NCBI GenBank assembly: GCA_963281155.1
Contig: CAUJLY010000001.1
Span: forward strand, 4,836,001-4,900,000
Source: Rhabditophanes sp. KR3021
Lineage: Eukaryota > Nematoda > Chromadorea > Rhabditida > Alloionematidae
Length of the DNA: 64,000 bases
Reading direction: 5' to 3'
Shown one piece after another: positions 23,723 through 36,143 of the stretch (position 1 is its first letter; the number at the start of each line of letters is the position of its first letter). Position numbers and translations under genes: made by a program. The notes under the pieces are model-generated. The model was not told the DNA's origin and ran no database searches. It saw only the letters and a program-made list of their open reading frames with translations.

Positions 23723-24441
23723 ATGAGAAGTTTACAAAAATATTTACTTATTGGCGTCATTTGCTATTTTATAAACACCGTTTATGGCAGTGTAGTGTGT
23801 CCAGAAGGTCTGAATGGAAGATCTTTAACTTGTGCATTTGAATGCTGTCAATCATTCGAAGGAGAAAATAACGTAAGTTGTTTACTCTTAAAATACCAAA
23901 TATTTTGATGAGTAATAGGCTTATTTGGATCAGTATATTTAAATTATTTATATTTTTGTAGGGTTATTACTGTTGTGGTGCGAATGAAAAAACGCATGTC
24001 TCACGTGGTTACGTACGTTCAATTTCAACGGGAAATGGTATTGAAGGAGCAGAACCATTGTTTATGACTCATGTAAATGGTTTCCAAGTGGACTATACTT
24101 TACTTGTTATCGGACTTATTATTTCTATTATTTTGTCAGTAATCATTTCTATCTTTTGCTGTTTCCTTTGCAATGGATGCTGGTTACACCGTAGAAGAAA
24201 TCCCCAAGATTACAATGGACCAGTTCAAGAACAAGGATTTATTCCAGTTTGCTGTGGATTCGGAATTCCTACAGGGACTTTAGTATTTAGTACTCACCCA
24301 CCCCAAGTTAGTCCTCCCGATCAAAATTTATATGGCGGAAGTAGTATGACTTCACTCCCTAGCAGTAGAAACCGAGTAAGATTTAATAACGATGGTACAC
24401 CTCGTGGTGTACTAAAACATAATAACACGTATGATTATTAA
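23723..24441 (+). CDS. Shisa-like type I membrane protein
   Basis: Two exons (23723-23872 and 23962-24441) encode 209 residues. The signal peptide ends near VYGSVVC. The ectodomain shows the Shisa cysteine pattern: CPEG, then CAFECC, then GYYCCG across the splice junction. One transmembrane helix (LLVIGLIISIILSVIISIF) is followed at once by a Cys-rich juxtamembrane stretch (CCFLCNGCW), another Shisa hallmark. A Pro/Gly-rich cytosolic tail follows. Shisa proteins are ER or plasma-membrane adaptors that control receptor maturation (Frizzled, FGFR) or act as AMPA-receptor auxiliary subunits. The partner here is unknown. The gene looks intact and complete. Confidence 0.8.
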
Positions 24442-25339
24442 TTTTTATGTGCTTTTAAAAATATAATATGCATTAATAAAAAAATACTTTTATTGCGTCA
24501 ATTTATTTGTTAACAAAAATAAGTTTTCTTAAATTAAATTTAATTTATTTGATTCTTTCAGGTCATTTATCGCGCATAATTTGAATCTATGATATTTGAA
24601 ACAATGTTTGGATTTTAGACTATTTTTGTATGCCATATAATTAAATATTTCGTAAATAATTGTCCAAATTAAAAGGTTCCTAAATAAATATAATTGTGTG
24701 GGAACGTGGTGAATTTTGTAAAAAGTTAAGCGTAAAGTGTGTATTTTGATTATACGTTTACAATTATTTAGGTTACAAAATAGGAAAGGGTAATGACTAA
24801 GATTGTGAAATAATTTTAGGAATAACTACATATTACAATTTAGTATACTAAATTCAACTTGAGTTGAAATATCAAAAAACATTTTAGTATAATTAACACA
24901 AGACGGGCATGTATATGCAGGTTTCTATTTGTATGGTAAAATGAGAATATTAAAAGAATTGTCTGGTTGGAGCATTTAAAAGGCATGGAGTGTGGATTAA
25001 ATAGATTAATTGGTTTTAGTGAATCAAATTCAACTTAAATAAACATGTTATTTTTAGAAAAGAGGATGTAAATAATTGTATAAGTAACATCTTGATTAAA
25101 CATTTAGAAAAAGCGCATTGTGTTTTATCCTGAATTGATTGATATATTAGTTATTTTTAATAAAATTGAGTAAGGGAAGAAACAACCAGATTGCTGATTG
25201 TATTTCCATTTTGAGAAGTGGAGGAATTGTTTTAGGGCGAATGAAATGATGGGATATTTAATAGTTATTTTGGACATACTTTGGGTTATCTGTTTGATTA
25301 GTAAAATTAGTTGCTTAAGTTGAACTCCATTATCAAAGT
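24442..25339. other. Intergenic, no gene seen
   Basis: AT-rich sequence between convergent genes, with an AATAAA just after the Shisa stop. I see nothing else. Confidence 0.45.
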
Positions 25340-26503
25340 TTAATAGATAGTTTTGTGAATCTGAGCTGTTTCCAACATTATTACTGCAAATTGCAAAGTA
25401 GGATGTTGATTGTTGTTACGTACGTGACCATTGATGTGCTCAAATCCATTATGATTATTATTGACATCATCATTGTGCCCCAAACCGGGTTGATTCTTGG
25501 AAATATACGGTAGATTAATATTATGAGCTTGGACATAATTGCTATTAACTTCTGGCTCATAGATGTTACTTTGCAATGTATTATCATTTCCAGAATAATA
25601 TGCGATTCTTTCAGAATAACTAAACTCATTAATTGGGACATTTGAATTACGTAATAAATTTTTCGGTCCCATATTTGAATGCAAATAATCATTATTAGCA
25701 CAAGCTTTTTTCTTTATCTTTCCGCTTTTTCGTCTTTTTGATGAATTAGTTTTACTTTTTTTAATTTTTGGACAACGATTGTTGTTATGAGCGGTATTTT
25801 GGAAAAAGTTGGGATCATAGGCTCCTTGAAAATTATTGATCACAGTGGAATTGTTGGTACCACGGAAAACTGCATTGTAATACTGGCTGTTCATTAGACC
25901 TGTATCGTTAGCATACGTATTATTTGCAGTGTTGTGTCTTAAATTGAATAATTGTGGGTTATGGCAATCAGAACGATTAAATTGATTTCGAGGAGTTTCA
26001 TTATCAAGACAAAAGTTGTTGTGCTGCTGACGTATATCAATATCATATGTATTTTGATGGTTCATGAAATTACAGGGTATCATAGGAAATCGCGGCAAAT
26101 TTGAACTTCTTCGTGTTTCTTGGTTTTGTGTGAAACTTCTTCTAAGATTCCATTTTCACCAAACAATTCAAAGATATTTTGGTTTTCATGACCAAATAAT
26201 GATCACTACTTGGTTTTTGCAGATTAGATGCATTTAAAAAGAATTGTCTATTAAATGTGAAATTTCCATTTAAACTTGGTTGCTCATTAGGAACATTTGT
26301 TGGATGTGATTTGCATAAGAGAATGAACGATTGTGAGCAGCTTGATTGTAATTTGGGTAAATATTTTGAGCATGATTTGGGATCGAATGTTGTCTAATGT
26401 TTTGATTTAAATTAGAAACCATATTTTGATCGTAACTATTAACCATAGTTTGATGATCAAAGCTTCTTCCAAACATGCCATTAGATGCAACTTGATCATT
26501 CAT
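25340..26503 (-). pseudogene. Asn-rich protein locus with three frame breaks
   Basis: The ATG at 26503 opens a frame rich in Asn, Gln, Ser and Tyr (MNDQVASNGMFGRSF). The same composition continues through two more frames (breaks near 26315, 26185 and 26140) and then for 252 codons to 25340. The C-terminal part has a short basic cluster (KIKKSKTNSSKRRKSGKIKKK) that could be a nuclear localisation signal within long N-rich, low-complexity stretches. There is no known domain. The breaks cannot be explained by introns of normal size, and the one I checked closely needs one added base. It is either a decaying prion-like or nuclear low-complexity gene, or an intact gene with assembly deletions. Confidence 0.55.
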
Positions 26504-27071
26504 TTCAATTTTTTAACTGAAAAATATAAAATACGATGATATAAACAAATACTAATATAAGACAATAAATATAAGAGTTACTGTTGATTAAACTGTAATA
26601 TTTGTATTTGATTTTGAAATCAATTCTTCACTTTAATACGATACATTAAAAAACGGACAATTTTATGAAATAATCTAATAATATGGATATGAGGACACGC
26701 CAATATATGATGCTCATATATATTCATGCACATTTGGCTTGTAGATATGACTAGCAGACTTATGTGAGAGATAAACAATTGCAATAATATTATGTAAGGC
26801 ACCTAACTTGACAAAATACGCATGTTGTGGAAAGTCAAAAAAAGATAATGTTTTGATTGAAAGTAAAAGTAGATCTACAATGTTGAGGGAACAAGTGTTA
26901 AAATGGAAACGGCAGTATCATTTCTTAATTTTATGATTAGAAATAGTTGGGTGCATATGCTTAGGTATATTTACAATTTATGGAAAGGTACATTCAAGCA
27001 ATACACACAAATTCAACATTTAAAAGATTTGGAATGGCTTTATTAGAAATAATATATAAATAATAATGTGC
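26504..27071. other. Intergenic, no gene seen
   Basis: Nothing recognisable. Immediately upstream of the Asn-rich ATG a TTTTTCAG could be a 5'-UTR or trans-splice acceptor. Confidence 0.35.
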
Positions 27072-30000
27072 TTATATGTTTGAAGTATGATGGTTTTGCT
27101 CATCTAGAAAATAATGGCCTGTTAGACCTGTCAGAAAGTATGTTGTTAGAAGTCCTTTTCCCTTTATAAGAATTTCTCCTCGTAGTTCCATATGCGCATC
27201 CCCCAATTTGGTTAACAATTCGTAGCATTCTTGAGATATATGTATTTTTCCTTCTAAATGAGAATAAAAATATATGAATGAAATGAGAATAAAAAGATAT
27301 ATAAATGAAATGAGAATAAAAAGATATAAATGAAATGTGATTAAAAAGATATATAAATGAAATGTGATTAAAAAGATATATAAATGAAATGTGGTTAAAA
27401 ATAAGGTATAAATGAAATGTAGGCAAAAAGGAAGACAAATTAAATGGAACTGGATATTTAAATTACCTTTCCCATTACTTTCTATGCGACTGGCCGTATT
27501 AACAGTGTCTCCAAATAAACAATATCTTGGCATAGACAGGCCAATTACTGTTCCTACACATGGTCCACTATGCAAGCCAATTCTTAATTGGACTGTGTCA
27601 TTCGGTAAATGAGGTATTCTATATTTATGCACACATTCCATAAATTTCAGGGCTAGTTTCGCGCACTCTAAAGGATGTCTCTCTAAATTCCTAACAGGAA
27701 GTCCGCTTACCTAAATTTAATTGCAATTATTTAAAATAAATGTAATGATATGAAACATACGCAAAGGTAACCATCGGCAATTGTTTCAACTTTATAAATA
27801 TCACAAGTTTGGATTAGGTTGTCGAATAAGGTAAATAGATTATTTACAAAATTAATTAATTGCAGTGGTGTAGATTTATTCTGAATGTTCGAAAATTTGA
27901 CTATGTCTGAAAATAGTATTGTCACGCATTCGAAGTTCTCTGGTTCAACGACCTTTCCCATTTTTAATTTGATGGCAATTTGAGGTGGGAGCATTCTACA
28001 TAATAACTCATCACTTCTCTTCTGCTCCTGGCCTAATTCTTTAGTTCTTTCCTCTACTTCGTTTTTTAATGTTCCTGCATATTGCTCAAGAATAAAAAAT
28101 ACGTGATCCATTAAATTTTTAGCGCCTTTCTCAGTGAAGGCTTTTATTAAAATACGAATTTGCTTGGTATTCGGTCTTTCTTTTAATTCTTCCTTCCAAC
28201 AATCTTTTATGAGAGCGATCATAGCTGGGTTAATTTCTACATCGTGGCTAATATGAATGTGTGGTCTGACCGGATTTGAAGATCCTCTTTTAATTAAGTA
28301 CACTAATTCCTCCAAACTTTCTCCCCGATTCTCTAAATCCCAGGCCACTTTTTTAGTCACAATCTCAGAGAATATTATACCTAAACTATAAATATCCCCT
28401 TCTTTACTTCCATACCCTGACTCGTCGCGTAGGTGCTCAGGAGCAATCCAAAGCTTATTTTTTGCTTTAGTTTTTTCAAATCTTCTATGTTCTTTTAAAT
28501 TGAAGTTGCTTATTTTTAATTGCCACCTATCGTTTAGTAAACAATTTTTCGAGTTTAGTCTTCCATGATACTGAATTAAACTGGAAGAATGGATGTAATG
28601 AAGACCGGCTGTTAGATCACAAATTAGAGACATCAAAAAGAAAGAGTCAAACATTGTGTTGTCAGCTAGCAAGACTTCCTGAAAATAAGCAGTAAATATT
28701 AGTGTTATATAAAAATAGTTTGATAACGTACTGAAAGACTACCACGCTTGCAGTATTTATAAATAGACAATGCCTTATTCGAATCCAAGCACATGCCGTA
28801 GAATTTGTTTACATTTTCATGATCCATTTTAATTAATTCATTTAGTTCTTTAATATCCGAAGGTGTTACACTTATGTAAACATCATGTCTTTGGGCAGCA
28901 ATCGTCTCCGAATCCAGGTACGCAAATATAAAGTTTGTTGTCTTGTTTTTGGTAGAAAAATCGTTTTTGCTAGTTTCGGAAGAGTTAAAAGAATGAAGAC
29001 TTTGACTGATATCAATTTTACTAGTCCCGACTGTTTCTATGCTAGTGTATGGAATCAACCAGCGCATCATTTCAGCTTTATTTTGTTGGCGTGTTGTATA
29101 AATGGCATAAATTGAAATAATTGCCACGATTATTAAAATTACAACAACTACAGCACTCACGATAATAACTTCAACTAAATGATCTTTTAACAAGTTGATT
29201 GGACACGTTAATCCAGAATAACCGCAGCTTGGTATGTTCAGAGGGGGTGTGTACGCCCAATTTTTGAAAACATCACTGATTTCACTAAATTGGTCCGATC
29301 TTACAAATGTAGTGTGAGTTGAAAAGGTGTAATTAAATACAACAACACTGGTTAATGAATCACTCAAAGTGAGTAGTTGGAAATAAGGTGCCCTGATGCA
29401 GTCTTTATCCATGTTTATTGTACCACTAACACCTTCATACATTCCTGGACAATGTCGCCTATAAATAGAAGGGTCATCGAAAACTTTGTCTCCATACTGA
29501 GGTAACGTCTTGTTTAAAATATTGGCCCATAATAAAACAGCATCATACAAGTATCGCGAATACAGCGAAGATGAATTAACAGAGGACGTTTGGCAATCTG
29601 CACAATAGAAAGGTTGTTGTTTGACTCTTTGTAAGACTTCCATATCAAAATCTCCCTTAGCAATAAAAGAACGTGACAAATCAAGGACTAATGTCTTTTT
29701 GGCGACTTGAATAGCATCATCGTCTCTGCCATCGGGAGGTGTAGAAGGATCCAAATAAAAGGGAACGCGTCTTCCTTCTTTGTTGTAATTATTGGTGGTC
29801 CATTGCATATTTTTCAATTCCAAACTAATAAAGACATACTCATCGGTAGTAAGTTTTCTATCGAACATCCTTAACATGAATGACCTCTTCCAAGTATCAT
29901 CGTCAAAACAACCGAATATTATTCTTGCATTACTTTGAGTTGTGTCCAGAAACACATCAAATTCTTTTTGTAATGGAGGATTGCTAGCTTTCATGGATGA

Positions 30001-30591
30001 TGCCAACACAAGTTTGTAATCGTTTTTAGCGGTTTCGTCAATGATGTCAGAATACATACGTGTGCATCGGTCGTACTGATTAGATGCATATATGAAAGTA
30101 AACCTGGTCCAATTGAATGCTTTCATAACATCTATCACGGTCATTGCTAAGGAAGGAAATATGGATGCCACTGATACTAAATTGGAAAATTGCGTAGTGT
30201 CTGAAAATTTAGATGAAGAAACAACCCCCCACAGAAAGGTGGGTTTCGCATAAAATCTAGATAAATATGAGGATGCAACAGCAGCATCATTGCAGGGTGG
30301 ACCAAATATGACATCGGTATGGCCATTAGCAATGAAATCATGGGTAAATCCTGTAGCATTCGGTTCAAAACAACCGTTGCGAGTGGCTTTGAAAGTAAAG
30401 TTATACCCATTCAATAAATTCTCCTCCCTGATTTGGTCTATTACCATTGGAATAGCCCCCGCTGATAAGTCGAAACTTGCTAATTTGAACATGGCATCAG
30501 TTGTCTTAGGAAAAATAAAACCCAGATTTAGGGTGCTTTTTGCTTGGCCATTGCTAACAAAAAATAATACAAATATGTTTAGAAAATACAT
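27072..30591 (-). CDS. Receptor-type guanylate cyclase (GCY family)
   Basis: Four minus-strand exons (28732-30591, 27761-28678, 27467-27710, 27072-27253) encode 1,067 residues. In order: a signal peptide (ends SNGQA); an ANF-receptor ligand-binding ectodomain ([21 protein letters not shown]); one transmembrane helix ([20 protein letters not shown]); a kinase-homology domain without a glycine loop; a short coiled coil ([18 protein letters not shown]); and a class III cyclase domain. The kinase-like loop reads [10 protein letters not shown] in place of HRDLKxxN, so it is a pseudokinase. The cyclase keeps the metal Asp in [10 protein letters not shown], the guanine-reading Glu in VETIADGY and Cys in PRYCLFGD, and [11 protein letters not shown], so it should make cGMP. 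In nematodes such receptors act in sensory cilia. Intron 3 holds a minisatellite. The closest paralogue is not determinable here. Confidence 0.95.
27256..27420. repeat. Intronic minisatellite, 25-28-bp unit
   Basis: Six tandem units of the form AAATGWGATTAAAAAGATAT plus ATAAATG fill intron 3 (27254-27466) of the guanylate cyclase gene. They stay in one orientation and vary by a few bases. Confidence 0.85.
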
Positions 30592-30723
30592 TGAATTTAT
30601 TTTTTAAAGTACATCAATCTAAATGTTTTAAATAGAACGAGACTAGTATTAGATAGTGAAGTTTAATTCTAAAATTACTAGAGAAACCGTACATATTTGA
30701 ATGGTTTCAATAAATTTAGTATA

Positions 30724-31933
30724 CTAATTGAAAAAAGGTCCAAATTGTTTAGTTATTGTTTGCGTAAAATCGTAAGTTGTCTTTGGTGGTTCATTGTACG
30801 ACTTCCATCTACGTATATTATTAATTCTTTTATTTTTGCTTTTAACAGGAACTGAAAGAGTTGTCCATGGAGATGCTTTTTTCTTTAAATCACTATTTAT
30901 TACATTTTGTTCAAATCTACTCAGTGGTTTGAACCCATCTGCCTGATCTATGAAAAATCGCTTGCATTGAAAAGGTAGGCAACTTTTAAGTTTGGGACTA
31001 AAAATAATGCGAAAGTTATCACACAAACATATCATTGACTTACTATAGGGTGATTACTGTCAAAAATGGAATAATGAGTGAGATGTAAAATGAAATATCA
31101 AACTTGTCCGTGTAATATCGTATATGCTCCTCCTCGTTATTACAAATACTTAGCATTTTGAAGTAGTAGTGGTACAAGGTACTGGCGAAAAGATGTGTGT
31201 TAATGAGTAAAAAAGATAAACTTTTCAAAATTTGATGAAACTTCTGGTCCTCGTGTAGTTTTAATGTACGTGAATAAAGGCATGCCTTAACATTTACAAC
31301 AAAAAGAATGACATAAAGGGAAATGGGTGTAATGAGAAGGAATATTTTATGGTGTCTGATTTGATCATAATAAGATGGCAAGTGACATTCCGAGTTTAAA
31401 ATGAAGTATTCTAAGAGAGAAAGAGAATTGATAACAAACAACGAAATACAAAATACAATTGATGTAATTTTAGCATTTTTTTTGTAATTTTCAGATTTAA
31501 TAAAAACGAAACGATCAATTGCAATATAAATTTGAAAAAGTAAGATGGTAGTTAGAAGTAGATGCCTGGCTAATTGTAATGGCGATTTGGAATCGAGCAA
31601 TTGTTCTGAAATGTCTCTTTTGTCGAGCATGATGAGATCTTCATCATAAGTTTCATCATACTCCTCACTTGAATTAAGTGACTTTGTGCGTATTATGCCC
31701 ATTTGAGGAACATAATCAGCCCAATTAACAGGAGGTGCGTCGTTGAATTTAATGATCACGTCATAACTTATGAAAGTTAGGATGATTAAATTGGCAAATG
31801 TAACGAATTCATATACCTTCAAGTCAAATATCTGTTTATGAATTATAAATTTGAGGAACATTTTAATCAAAAGAACTGTGTTTATTAAATAGAATGGCAG
31901 AAGGTTAATATAAAAAATAATAGAAAGTGCCAT
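30724..31933 (-). CDS. Divergent 7TM receptor (rhodopsin-like GPCR)
   Basis: Two exons (31044-31933 and 30724-30997) with a 46-bp intron encode 387 residues. Seven hydrophobic segments are visible, beginning IIFYINLLPFYLINTVLL and FVTFANLIILTFISYDVI. TM3 ends in IAIDRFVFIK, a variant of the DRY motif. TM7 reads SLIIPFLTVITLYPKLKSC, with the Pro and Tyr arrangement of helix 7 and the splice inside the Tyr codon. An unusual acidic Glu/Asp/Tyr-rich loop (SSEEYDETYDEDL) lies between TM2 and TM3, presumably extracellular. The C-terminal tail of about 90 residues is basic. The ligand is unknown. It fits a nematode chemosensory or peptide receptor; the family was not resolved. The gene is intact and starts 1.3 kb upstream of the guanylate cyclase on the same strand. 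Confidence 0.75.
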
Positions 31934-32501
31934 TGCTCGTAAATTTTAATAAATATCTAGAAATTATATGAATCTATGCTGAGATTCTAATAATTTATTA
32001 TGTATTATTTGTTTAAAGAGTATCTTGTGATATTTAATTAAAATTCCTGTAATGTATCTATTGACTTATATGCTATTATGACGCAATTTCCTTTTCATTA
32101 AAAGTAACGTATTCAAGTTAAAGTTGGCAAATAGTTATTAATGCATTTGATCCAAAACAAGATGCTTTTATTTTCAAATAATTATACAAAAATATACTTG
32201 TAGTTGAAAACCCACTTATCTTCAGGCCAATCAAATGCTATGATGTAGAAATAAAGGCATTTTACGTGCTTAATATAGTGGGATTGAAGCAAAGCTTTTA
32301 AGATGTGTTTACTTTTTTGAATACTACATACAAATGACGTGTTATATCATAGTTAATTGGACGCATATAAAACGACGTGGTCGTTTGTATTAAATGCTTT
32401 ACTGTATTTAAGAAAGACGTTTACTAATGTTTGAAATATCATCATTTTTGGTTTAGTCATATCTTAATAAATAGTTAATATTAATGAGTTTAATTTAGAG
32501 A
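31934..32501. other. Intergenic, divergent promoter region
   Basis: Separates the minus-strand 7TM receptor from the plus-strand Kelch genes. No other feature seen. Confidence 0.4.
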
Positions 32502-34349
32502 ATGTACTTAGATTTTCTAAAGTATTTGCTACAAATTACCCACTTGCACGATGACTTTGTTACGATAAAGAATAAGCAATTTGACATCTCTAGAATAATA
32601 CTTGCTGCGTCATGTGAATACTTCTATGATATTTACAAAATCCCTACTACAGAGGGTGAAATAACATGTTTAATGAAGTAGTTATTATTTTTAAGGTTTG
32701 GTAAGAATTAATGATTTGGAAGAAGACTTTCGTGTATTCCTGGAATATTTATACAATTGGGATGTTTTCAAAGTAACAAACCAAAATATTGAGAACATTC
32801 TTAATTTCAATTCACTACTCAACATTAATCAAATCAATGTACAGAAATAACTCATTTATTTGTTTAACTATTGCTATTTTAGGAATTGGTCAATGAATAT
32901 GTTTCCAACGATTTATCTTTAACTCAGGTAGTGCAATTGAAAGATAAGTTTAATCTCGAATCGTTTCTGTTAATGTAATGTCTAAAATATGCCATCATTT
33001 TCAAGTAAGCCATTTGCCTCTTAATTAATAATTTACTATTGCTAGAATGCTGAAGATGGAGATATTTCAAAGGTTGGATTAGATACTTTTGATACTTTTC
33101 CACTTGCCACTTTGGAAACTGTATTCTGCAAGGAAAGGATTTGTAAAATGTCACAGGAAGATGCTTTTACAATTTTTAAGAATTGGATGGCTTATGATTT
33201 TGAAGCAAGAAAAGATAAATGGCTTGATTTGGTTGACCTGATTAACTTAAGTAACATCTCATCTCAATTCTCTAACAAACACATTTTTACTTTGAATGTA
33301 ATTTACTCAGTTCCTGGGAAGGTACTCTAAAAGTAAAAGAGCAAATTGTTTCCAATGATAATAAGAATACTCTAAGAGAACGGCGCGCAATTTTGTGTAA
33401 GCTTGAATTTAAATTTCATTATAAATATTTTGTATTTATTTTTTAATTTCAGTTGGTGGGTCAAAGAGAAAGAGAGCTGTCATTGGATATGATTTCACAA
33501 CCAACGAAGTTAATTTGTTTAGTGATATGACCATTGACATGTTTGATCATGCAGCTGAAAATATTGAACAAACTATTTTTATCTTTGGAGGTCCAAATGA
33601 GTTAAGGAATCTTGACAACATATTTACTTTTGACACGAGTACATTTCAATTCAAAAGATCCGCACTGAAGCTTAACAAATCCAGACATAGCTTTGGGAGT
33701 TGTGCTTTTGACAAGAATATTTACATTATGGGGGAAAGATATGATGGAAGTGTTTCCAATGTCGTCGAAATGTAAGTCAGTTTGTCCAAATTCATCTTTC
33801 CATGTGTTTAGTTTTGATGTGGAAAAGCAAACTTCGATAAACTGCAAACCAATGCCTATTAAAGAAATAGAATTTAGTTGTATAAACATAGGTCATTCGA
33901 TTTATATTAGTCAGGGAGGAATTAAAAGTGAATGCTTCAGGTTAGTAATGTATACTCACATTAATGAAATGCTGTAATTTAGATACGATCCCAGAGAAGG
34001 TATTTGCCATTCTCTTGAGAAGATGCTCTGTGGGAGACAACGTTCAGCTTATACCAAACTAAACAATCAGATCTATGCTTTTGGGGGTTGGCATTGTATT
34101 GCAAGGAATGAAGCCACTGTCTATGACACCAGAAATGACTCATGGCTCAAATTAGCTCCTTTAAAAACAAGTTTGTGCCTTATCAAAGCAACCGAATTTC
34201 GAAACAAACTGTACCTATTCGGAGGAGTTGTTCCAAATGATTCTAGCTCTAAAGATGTAAATATTTATACTCCAGCAACTGGTAATTGGACAATGTCAAC
34301 AAAGAAGCTTCCGTATTACATGGACTCTTATGCTATGGCAACTCATTAA
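32502..34349 (+). CDS. BTB-BACK-Kelch protein, copy 1 (probably damaged)
   Basis: Likely exons are 32502-32655, 32696-32838, 32883-32927, 33046-33396, 33453-33771, 33812-33940 and 33983-34349. A divergent BTB domain opens with DISRIILAASCEYF. A BACK domain follows (TFDTFPLATLETVF, SQEDAFTIFKNWM), then Kelch blades (TIFIFGGPNEL, IYAFGGWHCIARNE, LYLFGGVVPNDSS). Such proteins usually recruit substrates to Cullin-3 ubiquitin ligases. Two problems remain. If exon 3 is read on, the sequence resembles BACK helices (KDKFNLESFLL, CLKYAIIF) but hits TAA at 32976-32978; it can only be skipped as an atypically long intron. And near 33321-33331 the frame must shift by one missing base, with no intron possible. 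A working gene would need that base restored or an error in the assembly. Confidence 0.7.
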
Positions 34350-34549
34350 ATGTGATGAATAATTAATTTAATTATTGAATAATAAATTGCCTTTATTTAT
34401 AAATTAATAAATTTTGTAAATTACTAAGGTGATGACGTCAAACGTAAAATTAAAATGTTGTCCTTTATACGAAGTCTTGTAACGGTTTACATACATAATA
34501 CTAAATATTTGCCAATTTTTGGATCACGTTGGTTTTTAGAATTGAGGAG

Positions 34550-36143
34550 ATGGCGTTCCCTCTTTTAGATGATCTAAGGGATTACGTGCAATTTGATGAT
34601 ATTGTACTAGTGGTTGGATCAAAAAGGCACAATGTGTCAAGAATATTACTGGCCGGAACAACAGCTACTTTCTTGAATTATTCACAGGTGACGTGACAAA
34701 GGGTAAGCATAATGCAAGCAAACACCTTGTTTTCATATTTTTGATATTATGATATATTTTTAGATGAGTTCGTTATTAGTGGTGTGTCTGAGGAGAGCTT
34801 TGATATTTACATGCAGTATCTCTATGACGCTACTAATTTTAAAATTACTGCCCTAAACTTCTCGCTTGTCCTTAACTTCCAAAGTATATGCACATAGATG
34901 ACATCCACGTAAGTAATGTAAATATTTTAACATTTTATTATGATATTCAATTATTTTTCAGAGCAAATGTCTCACTTATTTGTCTCGTAGGAAGAGTCAA
35001 ATTGAAGCATGCAATGCAACTCAGGCATATCAAAATTTGATTCAACTGACGTATTTTGCCCACGTTAGTATTACCCGTTCTCTAGCGGTAAATTTGGAAG
35101 CTATATATATTATGACATAATTTTATTTTTAACATGTTGAAATCGAAGTGAAACACTTTAACGAATATGAATACACTGAACTAGTAGCCACTTTTATAGC
35201 TTCTTTCATCAAACAACAACCACAAAAGGAAATGTTTATTTTTTTCAAAAGATGGGTTTATTACAAGTTCACGTCCAGGTCAAAAGAATGGCTCTCTGTT
35301 ATTGAATTGTTGGAAATAGATGAACAATTTCTAGAATACATCAACGCCACTGTATTCCAAATTGACCAGATTTATGAGATTCCCGAAGTAGTTCAGTTTT
35401 TAATTAATAAACTATCTTCTCATGTTGTTCAAAGAAGTATTTCAACAACTGACCAAATGAAGTAGGAGACCCTATGAAAAATAATAGTGAAATTAGGAAT
35501 TTATCTCCTTCTGCTATTTCAATGAAACAACGTCATCAGTTTCGAGATCTAATTCCTCAATTGTCTCGCAATATGATACATCGTCTTTAATCTGCAAGAA
35601 TTTATTATCTTCTTAGTTATTAAATTAACATTTTTAGTTGGAGGATCCAGAATGAAGTGCACTATTGTACGATTTAATGCTAGTAACTTAAAAACCAGCA
35701 GCTTGAAAGGAACGACTGGAAGTATTTTTCAAGATGGTTCAGTAAAGATCGGAGAAACTTCCAAAATGCAAAGGTAACATTAATTTTTGGGTGGATTAAT
35801 GGAATTAATTTAGATGGGATCCGAGAACAAGTGCGTGCAGTGCTTTAGGAAAATTGCCCGTAGGAAGGAATCAATGTGGAAACGATCTTTTGGTTTGTGG
35901 AGGTTGGACAAATGTTGCTAGAAAAGAATGCCATATGTATGATATTAGAAGTGATAATTACAGAGAAGTTGCATGCCTCCCACTTTCTTTGTATAGAATG
36001 AAAGGTTGTAATCTGAATGATAAAGTTTACATTTTGGAGATCAAATCTTTTGTTATGATTGTACCATTAACGAATGGTCAGAATGCCCTGATAAATTACC
36101 AGAAACAAATAGTGCCTATTCTTTAATCACATTTCAAATTTGA
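34550..36143 (+). pseudogene. BTB-BACK-Kelch copy 2, frameshifted
   Basis: A tandem paralogue of copy 1, with the same order and matching intron positions. Its BTB begins MAFPLLDDLRDYVQFDDI, and BTB/BACK helices follow (ESFDIYMQYLYD, ATFIASFIKQQPQK, IFFKRWVYYKF). Kelch blades include LLVCGGWTNVARKECHMYD. Frame breaks lie near 34656-34664, 34881-34890 and 36031-36036, each needing one added base. A stop at 35463-35465 ends the BACK exon before the Kelch exons. The reading frames end at 36141-36143. With this many lesions it is best called a pseudogene, unless the assembly dropped bases. Confidence 0.75.

Noticed and set aside
33772..33811. Frameshift in the Kelch domain of copy 1
   Set aside because: A 40-bp intron (GTAAGT...TTTAG) joins the blades in phase (VVE|IFDVEKQ), so no lesion is needed.
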